Shown: positions 11,584 to 22,782 of the stretch, in pieces
How positions within the stretch are numbered: the first letter of the stretch is position 1
Layout of the letters: every line of letters begins with the position of its first letter
Source: Scleroderma bovista
Taxonomy: Eukaryota; Basidiomycota; Agaricomycetes; Boletales; Sclerodermataceae
Direction of reading: 5' to 3'
NCBI GenBank assembly: GCA_037178675.1
Contig: JAYMGJ010000671.1
Span: forward strand, 1-64,000
Length of the DNA stretch: 64,000 nt
Notes under the pieces: generated by a model
The model's input: the letters and a program-made list of their open reading frames with translations, nothing else
Databases searched by the model: none
Told to the model about the DNA's origin: nothing
Position numbers and translations under genes: made by a program

Positions 11584-12720
11584 GAATGTGTCCTGTTGTC
11601 AAATGTGGTACCTATTGATATCATTACCACTGGTCTCATCCCATATGATACCAGTATCCTTATCATCAGCCCGGATCACTGCTGGTCACCATACTAGCAG
11701 TATTGTCAGCACTGGCCCACACAAGACCATTATCCTTATTATTGGCCAGTACAATCTGTATAATTATTATAGGTCAATTTGGAACTGATCTGGTCTGGTA
11801 TCTAATAGTTGTGTTCTTAGACCATTATGTTTGTATAATGATTGCCAGTTCACTTCTACCAGTGAGTATACTACCGGTATGATCACAACCGGCTGGTATG
11901 CTACCGGTATGGTCACTACCAGTAGGTATCCTATCGACCGGTGAGTATACAAGCAGTATGGATTATTGGCCAGTACTATCTTACCGGTATGGGTACGATC
12001 GGCCCACACTATACCGGTATTCATATCAGTGGCCAGTACTATCTGCATGATTATTCCACTGTCAATATTCCACTGATCTAGTCTACTATCCACAGGCCAG
12101 TACCATCATCTTAGTATCATAGGCCAGTATCATCACCACTAATGGGATGGTCACCACCGGCCCACACAAGACTGGTATCCTTCCAGTGCAATTTGTATAA
12201 TCATTACTAATCAATATGCAACTGATCTGGTCTGGTAGCTACCAGTATGGTCAGTACTGGCCAATATGCTACTGGTATGGTGACTACTGGCCGGTATGCT
12301 ACTGGTATGGTCACCACCAGTCAGTATACTACTGGTATGCATGGCACCGGCCCACAGAAGACTGGTATCCTTATTATTGGCCAGTACAATGTGTATAATT
12401 ATTACCAATTGCTATGCAACTGATCTGGTCTGGTAGCTACCAGTATGGTCACTACTAGCCGGTATGCTACCAGTATGGTCACCACCACTCAGTATACTAC
12501 CGGTATGTGTAGCACCAGCCCACACAAGACTGGTATCCTTATTATTGGTCAGCACAATATGTATAATTATTACTAAATATGCAACTGATCTGGTCTGGTA
12601 TCTAACAGTTGTGTTCTTAGACCATTATGTTTGTATAATGATTACCAGTCAGCACACTCCAGGTGTAGTCACCACCGGCTACATCGGTCTGATGAAGATT
12701 GCATTGGTACTACAAAAATA
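11584..12720. repeat. CCGGTATG satellite, left array
   Basis: It is a tandem array built of about 30-bp modules (GGTATGCTACCGGTATGG-like). These are embedded in a longer imperfect unit of roughly 170-250 bp that contains CACCGGCCCACACAAGACTGG and AACTGATCTGGTCTGGTAGC; copies begin near 11700, 12160, 12345 and 12515. Translations through it are Tyr/Trp-rich shadows. It bounds the hypothetical gene pair on its left. The stretch 11443-11583 just before it shows nothing I can name. Confidence 0.75.
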
Positions 12721-12725
12721 CTACA

Positions 12726-13860
12726 CTACAGAAGGGATGGACCTAATTTTACTGTTGCCAACCATTGAGTCTCCTCCTTTTCTGCTGCTTTGGCCAATTC
12801 ATCCTGGAATTTTGACCATACCTGGTGCCGCCGGACCAACTCCCTCCATCGGCTGGTGGTTTCCACCAATCTATTTGCATATTGGGTATATGCTGCAATT
12901 AGTTGGCTATCTTGCATGGGGTGGATTGGTTGCTCATTGAAAAAAGTCACCAATCTGGTGATTCACCTTGCCATTTCCACTGTGATTGTGTCAGACAGCA
13001 TAACTGAAGGGCTCCAGACATACATTGTGTCAGGGGTACATCTCCCTCCTGCACAGCATACTTTGCAGACTCCCTTGCTAATAATTCATAGAGCTCATCT
13101 AGCGGTATGCAAACATTAGGAATGGGTTCATAGGTGGCATATAGCAGAACCTACCATCATCATTTTGCATCTCCGGAGATGCAGTATTGTGCTTTGAAGC
13201 TGGGGGTGTTGCAGATGCACGAAGTGGACTCTCAGTGAGATCAATAAAAACAGGGCCAGTGGTAGGTTTTGGCCAGACTGCATTGCTGTGGGAGGTATTT
13301 GTTCTGTCTGGTGAGTGCCATGGGGATCTGAGGGGGGGAACAAAGTCCCTGGACTGACTCCTGCAAGGTGAATTGAGGCGTGGAGTGGCAAGAGGAGTAA
13401 ACACATGCATAGTAGTAGATGGTGAGCCAATTTGGGGTTGAAATAGAGAACTGGATGGTGAAGACATTGGTGATGCTGAAACCCATGAGTGCCGCGCCAC
13501 TGGTGAGTCAAATGGAGGGGGCAAAAGTGATGCAAATGAATTGGGAGATAATGGGGATGAATTAGATATATCATGGGGGATGGAACAAGACCTTTCCGAC
13601 ATAGGGGAGAAAGCGATTATTGGTTCTGGCCCACAGGTGAATTTGGTGTCCTCAGAGAATGAGTGGAGAGGAGCCTCAGGAGTTGGGGATGAATCAGGGG
13701 AGCCAATGGGGGGTTCTGAACCTAGTGTGAAGCTTTCATTGGCACTTTGCTCATTGACCGACATGGCATCCTCATCCTCCTCCACTGTGGTGAGTGAACT
13801 GGGGCATGAACTTCCACTGGGTGAAGGTTGAACGACTACAATAGTTTGTCACATATAAAT
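12726..13860 (-). pseudogene. Hypothetical Ser/Pro-rich protein gene, disrupted or multi-exon
   Basis: The main open stretch (13099-13785, probably extending upstream to an acceptor near 13835) codes a Ser/Pro-rich acidic protein. It contains PVFIDLTESP, which fits the SUMO-interaction consensus (hydrophobic-x-hydrophobic-D-L-T). Downstream, after a frame change near 13130-13150, the coding-like sequence PLDELYELLARESAKY appears, then after another change HPMQDSQLIAAYTQYANRLV (12726-12953). These changes may be introns or indels; I could not fit clean splice sites. It is divergent from the gene at 14409. Family not recognised. Confidence 0.45.
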
Positions 13861-14408
13861 GGGAAATTATTGGGACTTACAGTGCTTCACCTGTCTTGTT
13901 GACGAGAACCTTACACATTTTGTTGAATGTTCAGTATCCATCAATGGAATTGTGTTTTGTGAGAGTAGAACAAATAGGATGTGAACAACAAGGTCAAGGG
14001 CAAGAACATCAAGGTGTATTATATAATCAATATGATCACCAGTGCAGTTTGGGTACCAACAGCCAAGCAAGGACCGGTCACCGGTTCCACCACATCGTCA
14101 TGTGCAAATTATGTTAATCACTATTATTCATGAGGTACATATGATTACCAGCGACTAATTGAATTCACTGGTGTGTGTTTGTGGCACTGAAGCAACTGGT
14201 TATTGATTTTACATGTGTTCCATTTATCTTGTTTTTTGTCTGCATATCATAATTTGTATTGGACCATTGTGCACAATACATGGGAATATGTTATGTAATC
14301 ATTTTCAACAATATATAGTGGCCATACCGGCATATTTCCCTTGCCTTTCCTCCACCACATTCATTCCCATCGAATCCCATTGCATTCAACTGCAAAACCT
14401 TTATCCAT

Positions 14409-16730
14409 GTCATCACAAGCCAACACCTTAACCTCCTCCATCGGCACCAGTGAGGACCATGTGAAGGCGATTGTTACCCAGGCAGCCAAGGTCATACGGC
14501 AATATACTGATGGTCTCAAATATAATAGCACTATGGAATACTGGAAGGAAACCACACATGTTGTGTGGGATAGGCTGGTGAGTTATTAGTACATAGTTTG
14601 ATATCTGTACCCATCAATCCCACAGAAAGAGGTCACTGCCGTTGTAGATCAGTTGCTGGCCAGCTTTGCAATCCCAATCCATGTCATCGCGGCCAATGCC
14701 TTCATGGTGAGCCCCGACTCACTTCTTGAGGCGAAGAAATGGCCACCTTGGGAGCACATCCATCGGGCAAAGGACAAAGACGTCGAGGATCACCCATGGT
14801 ACAATCTCCGGGAGCCCGCCCTGCCAGTTCCTCCTGCACCAACAACAACACCGGTAATGCAGGTGAAAGGAAAGGAGAAGGAGAGGAATGAAGACATGGA
14901 TAGTGGGAAATTAGGTGAGCACACCACATTTATAATCCCAATTGATTTCTGTTCTGAAGAGCCAAGGTGCAGGAACCGAGGAGAGTGGTGGAGAGTTGGC
15001 AGGATGCCGGTCCGTCTAAGAAAGGGAAGGAGAAGGCAAAGGTAGTGGAAGATCCACAAGGTCACATAAACCAGGGATGTCTGGTAAGCAATATGACTGT
15101 TGGATTGACACGAAGGTGTTTTCTGATAAAGGTAATGTGCAGACAAGCAGGATGGTGGTGGCCCAGTGGTAAGACACCAGTCTTGGTCCCCAGCGACCAC
15201 GCAGTCAAAGAAGGGGAAGGAGAAGGAAGTGCAAATGCAAGTGGAAGTGGAGGGAGAGTCACAGAGCATGATCACTGGGGGGAAATTGGGTAAGTGAGGT
15301 GCCACTGATACAATGGAGTCAGGCACTGATCAACTCAGAATGTAGACAACGAACAGGCCAGTGGAGAGCAGGCCAGAGGACGGTCTCTTTCCCGACAAGC
15401 TGGTGCATCAAATCGGAATCAGAGTAAATCCTGAGGATGCACGCCATGTATTAAGTCTGCACCTACCGTTGACAGCAAGGAAGATCCTGATATGCCACTG
15501 GTCAACCCCACTCAACCAAAAGCATCATTCCTTGCGCCAGTAGGATTTGGCCCTGTTCCACCAGAGGATTGGTGCAATTGATGTCAGAAGGGTGACAAAA
15601 TGTGCTTGGTAAAGCCAGGTTGGGCTTGCTTAAACTGCAACAAGGTAAAGATGAAGTGCAGTTTGACAGACAGGCTTCGTGCCCAATCTTGGGCCCCATC
15701 TGAGGCAGCCCCGACCACAACCTGGCGACGTTGGTCCCCTTCCAGGGTTCCATCGGAGATCGCCCCTGATTTCACCCCATGGCCAGCAAAGTGACAATGG
15801 TTGTCCAGCATCCACCCTACTCCTGGACCATTGAAGGCCAAGGCAGGACAGGTTGAAAGGTCCTCAGGCAAAGGTGAGTATCATCCATGCTTTGTATCCT
15901 TGCATTCAAATCACTGAACAGGTTTTGAAGTTTATATTCAAACACCTTCATTGTTGCCAAAATCAAAGTCCCGTGATACCAGTGTTGCCTCAACCTGTGC
16001 AGCATCTGCCACCAACCCTCCGATGACCCCATCTGCTGTTGTGACATCCGGCATGACTGAGGGTGAACGGTTGCAGGATGTGGAGGAGGAGGTCTTCCTT
16101 CTCAAGAAGGATATTGCGAGGATGAAGGAGGATACCAAGGAGAACATTGTCCTTCTGAAGAGAGATAATGCAAGGATGAGGGTGGAGTTGGAGCAGAACC
16201 AGGAGGAGCTGGAGACACTCCGGGCACTTGTGGAAGCCATGCACGAAGACTGGTTCCCCACTGCTCCTGCACTCCGTGACCCTGCAGTACCTTCTCTGGT
16301 TGAATGTCCTCCACCTGGTATGCATGGATCTCCGCCTTCTGAACATTCTCAATGTCCCAACATTTCCCCATCCATCTGGGCATTGTTAGATCTACCTGCA
16401 GGTTTGTGCTTTTGTTTTCTGATCTCTTGAATTCATGTTTTGAATGGTGCAGGTGACACTCCAGGTCCCAGTGCTGGTACCGACCACCAGGTATCTGCAA
16501 TTCCAGCCTGTGTCCCTCTGGAGACCTCGGACATGGATATTTCAACAGCCTCCACCGACAGACCATCACAGGTGGACCTGACACCTGCTATTACCATGGG
16601 GATTCAGCCATCCCCCATCATTACTGTCAGTCCCCCTGCACCAGAACCTCAAGATGTTGGTACTCTGGCATCAGAGCAACCAGATGTTGTAATGGGTGAA
16701 GGAGGCGGGGACTCCTCACATAAGGACTAA
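14409..16730 (+). pseudogene. Cysteine-cluster / coiled-coil protein gene with two TGA codons
   Basis: It is a multi-exon gene. Exon 1 runs 14409-14576 (MSSQANTLTSSIGTSEDHV ...). An intron of about 49 bp follows, then KEVTAVVDQLLASFAIPIHV, basic KGKEKE linkers, a cysteine cluster at 15573-15655 (WCN*CQKGDKMC, then CLNCNKVKMKC), and a coiled coil at 16049-16250 (EEEVFLLKKDIARMKED, ...). After a further intron near 16399-16451 comes an acidic tail ending at 16730. TGA at 15432-15434 and 15579-15581 are in the same frame; the second sits inside the first Cys pair, where CGA (C-N-R-C) is expected. Spacing resembles C-x2-C-x6-C-x6-C-x2-C-x6-C. The same cluster type occurs in the chromovirus gene at 34168-35245. 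It may bind nucleic acid; this is inference. Confidence 0.6.
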
Positions 16731-16839
16731 TTTTGTTTCATTGCCACAAACTTTGTATTTGTAGTACAATTAGTATCCTTTGTTTGTGTAAGAATATATT
16801 CCTGTGCATGGCTATGATTAAATGTGTAAGTGATCTACT

Positions 16840-17420
16840 TGTATGCTTAGCACCGGTCAGTCAGGCCAATGGCCCATTTCTTTACTTATAATTATTGTTG
16901 TACCATTGCCAATATTATCATGTGATGAATTACTAGTTCATATTTGTCACCCAACATTGGATACTACTGGATGATGAATCCCGGTCAGCACACTACTGGC
17001 ATAATCATGACTGGTCAGTGCACACCAAGTATGATCTTCCCATGGTGGTTTGCTTACCATAGTATACTAACAATGTACTCATACCTTTGATTAGCTTGAG
17101 TGGGCTTGTCTTATAGCACAGCCGGTATGATTATGACCGGTATGTACACTGGTGTATTCATGACCAGCAAGTGCAATACTAGCATGTCCATCATCTGCCA
17201 GTACTTGGTCTGTTGTTACAATATAATTTTGGTATCGTTATTACTTGTCAGTGCTGTCCTTGTGAAAGTATCACCAGGTAGCATTCTGCCAGCATGGTGT
17301 TGTTTACCACCAAACAAAACAATACCGGTATCCATATCATCAGCTGGTACCAAACTACTGGTCGGTTGGTATGCTACCGGTATGACAGTGACCGGTTGGT
17401 ATGCCACTGGTATGTACCAG
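16840..17420. repeat. CCGGT-rich satellite, right array (part 1)
   Basis: It is a degenerate array with CACCGGTCAGT, ATCCCGGTCAGCACACTACTGG and, near its end, the 30-bp module ACCGGTATGACAGTGACCGGT. It continues at 19764-19898 and 22000-22345 once the two inserted LTRs are removed. The pre-insertion array was therefore continuous and about 1.1 kb long. Confidence 0.7.
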
Positions 17421-18043
17421 TGTCACGCACCAAAGGTGTTTGGTACTGTGAACATGGAGAAAGTTAGCCAATGAATCAATGCAAAGAATGCACACCCAAG
17501 ATCTGTTGAAAGATTGCCCTGACTTGAGGGATAGAGACAGTACTTGCTATCTCTCTCACGCAAAGTCAAGACTATCCTTATGCAAAGGATGAGTACAAGC
17601 TCATCGTAGCCATCTATCGCACAAGAATGACTATCCTGGTGCAAGAGATGACTGCCAACGTCTAGCAGTCACCACTTGTGCAAGGACCAGCCAAGAAGCA
17701 GAAGAATTCAAAGAAGATGACTGTTTTTGGTATGAGAAAGGAATGCAAGTGACTGCAGTCCAACTCCCATACCAGAGCAACCAAAGAAGAAGAAGAAACA
17801 ATAGAGCAATGAAGGAGAAAGAGAAGAAATGAATTTTAGCGCCCAAATGTCAAAATTAGGCACCCAGTGCCGGCATTCCGATTTTGTGAATAGCTCCGCC
17901 GTTTCTGAAGCTATCAAGCACATGACTATATGGTCAGAAAGCCTAGACCGTGGTCTATCTGCCTGTCAAGTTCCGACGTAAATCTGTTCATTTCCCATGG
18001 AGATATTTCACCCGCAATCCAGACCTCCACTTTATTGCTCACT

Positions 18044-18433
18044 ATGGAGTCTGCATTTTCTCTGGAATGTTTCTCCACTATTGCAGCAGACCTCAACTAC
18101 GTCCTGCTCTTGGGACAGCCTCTCCCAGAGCTCCTGTGCACTGTCTGGCACATATCTTCCCAGCCTGCTCCCTCAGTCCCTCTCGTTCTCGGTCAGCGCG
18201 TTCTCCTCGTCAGTCCCGCATCACGCACGTACTTTGGTCACCTCAAGTCTATCGTTAGACTTGAAGATTCATACCTGGTTGTCTCTGTGTCTCCTGAGTC
18301 CTCTGCATATGGTCCTTTTGTCCCAGAGTCCTGTCACATCCATCTCCCGCTATCATTCATCTCGCTTCCCTGGACACGTCGAATCTGCTACTTGCAATTC
18401 TCTTCCCTGCTATCCCGCAGCAAACACGAATGA
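18044..18433 (+). CDS. LTR-encoded conserved ORF, copy C (129 aa)
   Basis: The frame starts MESAFSLECFSTIAADLNYV and ends LLSRSKHE. Compared codon by codon with the diverged copy at 20430, over about 116 codons there is no gap; I count about 30 synonymous and 20 amino-acid-changing codons, the latter often conservative (D/E, K/R, I/V). That ratio argues for selection on the protein. It lies about 1.15 kb upstream of the LTR TATA box, so it would need its own promoter. No known domain recognised. Confidence 0.55.
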   Translation: MESAFSLECFSTIAADLNYVLLLGQPLPELLCTVWHISSQPAPSVPLVLGQRVLLVSPASRTYFGHLKSIVRLEDSYLVVSVSPESSAYGPFVPESCHIHLPLSFISLPWTRRICYLQFSSLLSRSKHE

Positions 18434-19195
18434 TACAGTGCTCTAGAACCCTTCTTAGGAACCCTTGCAGAGTACAGAACCTTCTCCCTACTGCTCTAGA
18501 GAAGACTGTACTTGGGGAGCACCAATTTTCATGTTTTTGCCCTACAGAAGCTCAACCCAAGGGATTTGTGACACTCTGTGACCAGCTGTGGCTCTACTTG
18601 TCATTCCAGGCCCCCTGACACTGCTCCTTTGGTCAGATCAATTCTTCTATTATCCCCCAGCCACTCCCATTAGTGGCACTGCTTCAGAAGCTCATCTCCA
18701 GATCTAAAGTTCAATAAATCATAGGTTGTGCTTCCCTTCTTTCTGAGTCACACAGAGTCACTCTGGCTCACTCTGACTCACTCTGCTGCGCATTAATCAT
18801 CCCCTCTTGGCATTACTAATCCCCATTACTCCCCTTATCAATCACTTACCAATCATCCTTCAAATCATGCTTATATGCTGCTTATCAATTCATGACTCAT
18901 GCCCCTATGATTCATATGCATTATGTCATTGCATATGCTCATTTAGCTTCGATCTACTCATCCCATGCTTTCCCCCCCTCTCTTTTGGGCCCCATGCAAT
19001 GATTTTTCCATGTTCTTGGTTATACACCCCTTTGTACCTATGTTTTTGCTCTTTCTTTTGGCTCAGCAGCTTGTTTAGGCTCTCCCCATCGATTACTCAG
19101 CCTGATTACACTGCTTACTGATCGCTTACCAATTCCTTACCAATCTCTTACCAAGCACTTTGTCATTTGTGCTTACTGGGCCACAGCCCCTCCTG

Positions 19196-19250
19196 TATAT
19201 AAACCAGCAGCCAAAGGCTGCAAGGAAGTGTCTGCTTCCCCCTCAATAAA
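19196..19250 (+). promoter_or_regulatory. LTR core promoter and polyadenylation signal
   Basis: TATATAAA at 19196-19203 and AATAAA at 19245-19250 are 42 bp apart, a compact arrangement seen in LTRs. The same pair is present in inverse orientation in copies A and B. This defines the LTR as transcribed left to right here. Confidence 0.6.
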
Positions 19251-19763
19251 GCGACCACATTCACTCTCCCTCACTGTCTATAAGCTCCCTCTCTGTCTTT
19301 GGACTTGTAGGTCACCCAGTGCTGGCCTAAAGCTCCATTATTGCTGTTTATCAGATATACTTGATATCTGATCATTTCTCTAGGCTGAAGCGCAGTCTAG
19401 CTCATCTGTCCACTCTATCCCATCACTGTCCATCGCATTCTTGAAGCAGGAACTGTCCCCTTGCTTCCCCCTTGCTCCATCACTGTTACATCACCCCTAT
19501 TGTCCATCCATCATCGCTCTTCATCCCCAGGACTCTTCCTAACCACTGTGGTAGGCTGAAGAAGAGTCAATCTCATCCCCAGTCGCATATATTCCCCATC
19601 AGAAGCCCTTCCCTTCCCTTCTGCACCTTGCCTGAAGGCGTGCAGCACATCCCCCTCAGGAGATTAGATACCAGATATGCAAAGGAAGACCACCACTCGC
19701 ATACTGCTGTCATTTGGTGTTGGTTGTTGGTTGTTCTGACCTCTTCCCTCACTTAGGCGCACA

Positions 19764-19898
19764 CCGGTATGACAGTGACCGGTTGGTATGCCACCGGTAT
19801 GCTACTGGTATGATAGTGACTGGTCGGTATGCTACTGATAGGACACTGACTGGTCAGTATGCTACCGGTATGATAGTGACCAGTTGGTATGCCACCGG
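19764..19898. repeat. 30-bp satellite, right array (part 2)
   Basis: The repeat unit is about GGTATGCYACCGGTATGAYA followed by GTGACCGGTT, 30 bp in total, with about four copies. Each unit offers two CCGG or near-CCGG sites, and the flanking LTRs are inserted exactly at CCGG. Confidence 0.8.
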
Positions 19899-21999
19899 TG
19901 TCACGCACCAAACAGGTTTGGTACATTGAACATGGAAGATAATGCCTATATCAAATGATCCTTATGTGAAGGATAGGCACGACAGACCCTCATCATAGCC
20001 ATCTATCGCACAAGAAGACTATTCTGATGCAAGAGATGAATGCCAACGCTGACAGTCATCCCTTGCACAAGAACCATCAAGAAGCAGAAGAAACTGAAGG
20101 AATAACGTCATTATGGTATGAGAAAGGAATGCACACCTCTGCAGTCCAACTCCCATATCAGGATGGTCAAAGAAGCCGAAGAATTGATGGAGAAATGAAG
20201 GAGAAAGAGAAGAAATGATTTTTAGCGCCCAAATGTCATTTTTAGGTGCCCAGTGCCGGCATTCCGATATTTTGAATAGCTCCGCCATTTCTTAAGCTAT
20301 CGGGCACGTGACTATACCGTCAGAGAGCCTAGAACGTGGTCTATCTGCCTGTCAAGTTCCGACGTAAATCTGTTCATTTCCCACGGAGATATTCCCCCCG
20401 CAATCCAGACGTTCATCTCATCGCTCACTATGGAGTCCGTATTTTCTCTGGATCGTTTCTCCACTATTGCTGCAGATCTCCACTATGTCCTGCGCTTAGG
20501 ACAGCCTCTCCCAGAGTTCCCGTGCACTGTCTGGCACATATCTTCCCAGCCTGCTCCCTCAGTCCCCCTTGCTCTCGGCCAGCGCGTTCTCCTCGTCAGT
20601 CCTGCATCAAGGATGTACTTTGGTCATCTTAGGTCTATTGTCAAGCTTGAAAAGTCTTCTCTGGTCGTCTCTGTGTCCCCTGAGCCCTCAGCCTATGGTC
20701 CCTTCCTCCCAGATACTTGCCATATCCATCTTCCTCTGTCGTTTGTCTCACTTCCCTGGATGCGTCGAATTCAGTACTCTGTCCGCTTCCCCACTTTCAG
20801 ACGGCATCCCTCAGCATCATGACAGTTATACCCCCCCACTTTATAGTGCTGTTAGGAAGAAGAACCCTCTCTCATTCTTTCCCAGAAGAGAGCTCATCAA
20901 GGGAGCCCATGGTTGTGCTTCAGCGGCACTAGAACATATGCACTATACCTTAGTGTATGCTGACCCCCCCCAGAGACCTCTGGACCCCTGGTACCATTCT
21001 TGTGGCTGTTCTGTCTCAGATCAATTCCCCTATTTATCCCAGATCTTCCCTATTGTTCTCCCATCAAATTCCTGATGGTACACAGCTTCCCATCAAACTT
21101 CTTGGGCAGTGCATCAATGACTTCTTCTGCTGTGCAAGTGACTTATCCCTTGCTTACTGATGCTCTCCTGTCATCAGTATTACTCTATCCCTTTCGCATT
21201 TTTGGTATATTACTCAGCTGATGACCCACTCCCTTACCAATCAGTCTTGTCATGCAGCTTACTCATTCCTTTACTCAGCAGCTTATTCATGCTCCCTATG
21301 CTTACTCATTCCTGCTTATGCCTTGCTTACTGATCGCTTACAAACCCCTTACAAAGCTCTTACCAATCCCTTACCAATCCCTGACAAATTCTGCTTATTC
21401 CCTTCTCTTTTTGTACTTCAATGCTGTGTCCCCCCATGTATTTAAACCCCTGGGCTCAGCCCAGTGAAAAAAAAGGCCCAATAGCACGAAATTATCCCTC
21501 TCTCAGTCTCTCTCAATCAGTATCCCTTCAGTCCTTGAGTCCTTGTAGGCTTCAGTGAAGGTCTAAAGGCTCAATATCTTCAAGTTTATTCAAGTTATTC
21601 AAGTCCAAGTATTTCTCTAGGCTCAAGCAGAGTCTAGCCTGTCTATCCTTCATTCCCCATTGCTTCTGGACATCAGGAGCCCCCTTGCCCCTCTGCTGCA
21701 CCAATCTCTAGGTGTAGTATCGCTACTTCAGTCCCAGCCAACTCAATCCCCGCTTTGACACTTCCTAGGCTTTAGGAAGAGTCTAGACCCCTATCCCCTT
21801 CGTCCTCTATTACTCCTGTACCCCAGGAGTATCCTGCATCACTGTCTGCATCACCCTGTTGGTGTAGATCCCCTCTTCCCCTCCTCAGCATATCCTCTCT
21901 GGACACCGTGGAGGTAAACCACCACTTGCACATTTTTGTAGTCCTTTGTTGGTGTTGTGTTTGGGTTGTTGTTTCGACCTAAACCCACACTTTGACTCA
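19899..21999 (+). mobile_element. Solo LTR, diverged subfamily (copy D, 2,101 bp)
   Basis: It begins TGTCACGCACCAAACAGG and ends TTTGACTCA, with a perfect 4-bp duplication CCGG at 19895-19898 and 22000-22003. The first 930 bp align with copy C; the downstream half has diverged almost beyond recognition, apart from the general plan. A pyrimidine-rich region with ATTTAAACCCCTGGGC near 21440 may be its promoter. The fragment at 29418 belongs to this subfamily. Confidence 0.85.
20430..20822 (+). CDS. LTR-encoded conserved ORF, diverged copy D (130 aa)
   Basis: It starts MESVFSLDRFSTIAADLHYV. It is about 83% identical at protein level to copy C with no internal indel until the last 15 residues, where the ends differ (FRRHPSAS here, SLLSRSKHE there). 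The reading frame is thus the best conserved element between two LTR subfamilies. Upstream in-frame sequence is open but lacks the extra ATG seen in other copies, which supports this start. Confidence 0.55.
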   Translation: MESVFSLDRFSTIAADLHYVLRLGQPLPEFPCTVWHISSQPAPSVPLALGQRVLLVSPASRMYFGHLRSIVKLEKSSLVVSVSPEPSAYGPFLPDTCHIHLPLSFVSLPWMRRIQYSVRFPTFRRHPSAS

Positions 22000-22345
22000 C
22001 CGGTATGCTACTGGTATGACAGTTACTGGTCGGTATGCTACTGGTATGATAGTGATCGGTCGGTATGCCACCAGTATGCCACCGGTGTGACAGTTACCGG
22101 TTGGTATGCCACCAGTATGACAGCTACCGGTCAATATGCTACCAGTATGATAGTGACTGGTTGGTATGCTACCGGTATGACAGTGACCAGTTGGTATGCC
22201 ACTGGTATGCTACCGGTATGACAGTTACCGGTCAATATGCTACCAGTATGATAGTGACTGGTTGGTATGCCACCAGTATGCTACCAGTATGACAGTTACT
22301 GGTTGGTATGCTACCGGTATGACACTGACCGGTTGGTATGACCAA
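22000..22345. repeat. 30-bp satellite, right array (part 3)
   Basis: There are about 11 tandem copies of the CCGGTATG module, alternating GGTATGCTACCGGTATGACA and GTTACCGGTCAATATGCTACC. It follows immediately after the CCGG duplication of copy D. The following 22346-22525 is degenerate AT-rich sequence without a recognisable feature. Confidence 0.85.
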
Positions 22346-22525
22346 TTAATCATTACTGGCCAGTACACCACCTGAATGCCTATCATTAACTTGTACTACT
22401 TGTATAATCATTTCCATTCAGTACAATACCAGTCTTGTCTTTGCTAATACGTACAATCCTGACATGGCTATCATCAGCCTGGACTTGTTTCAAATATTTT
22501 TTCCTCACTGGCCCGACCATACACT

Positions 22526-22782
22526 TATTGTGACACCCACACCCAGGCCAGACTATCCATTATGGTGACACACCTACCCGGCCCGACCATACACTATGGT
22601 GATGCCCACACCCAGGCTGGACTGTACAATATGGTGACACCCCTACCCTGGCCTGACCATACACTATGGTGACACCCACACCCAGGCCAGACTGTATATT
22701 ATGATGACACCCCTACCCTGGCCTGACAATACACTATGGTGATGCCCACACCCAGGCCAGACTGTATATTATGGTGACACCC
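22526..22782 (-). repeat. 70-bp dimeric satellite (array 1, left part)
   Basis: These are tandem copies of a 70-bp unit. On the reverse strand it is made of two related 35-bp halves: GTCCGGCCTGGGTGTGGGTG... and GTCGGGCCAGGGTAGGTGTG..., both containing TCACCATA. It continues at 24014-24590 after a solo LTR. The same satellite occurs in opposite orientation at 60300-61313 and 63657-64000. Confidence 0.85.

Larger units (their letters stand above)
17421..19763 (+). mobile_element. Solo LTR, long-LTR gypsy family (copy C, 2,343 bp)
   Basis: Ends are TGTCACGCACC ... TTAGGCGCACA. Flanks are CCAG (17417-17420) and CCGG (19764-19767), compatible with a CCGG duplication with one G to A change. It sits inside the 30-bp satellite. 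It contains a TATA-like TATATAAA (19196-19203) and AATAAA (19245-19250), placing the transcription start and polyadenylation signal in the last quarter. U3 is therefore unusually long (about 1.8 kb) and contains the ORF at 18044. Confidence 0.9.

Noticed and set aside
11584..12720. Regular 30-bp repeats resembling a CRISPR array
   Set aside because: The units are contiguous and degenerate without unique spacers, and the genome is eukaryotic. It is a satellite.
19472..19756. ORF at the 3' end of the long LTR (also at 4134-4382 and 61321-61605)
   Set aside because: It is present only in closely similar copies; the diverged copy D lacks it. No sign of selection can be read, and it ends at the LTR border.
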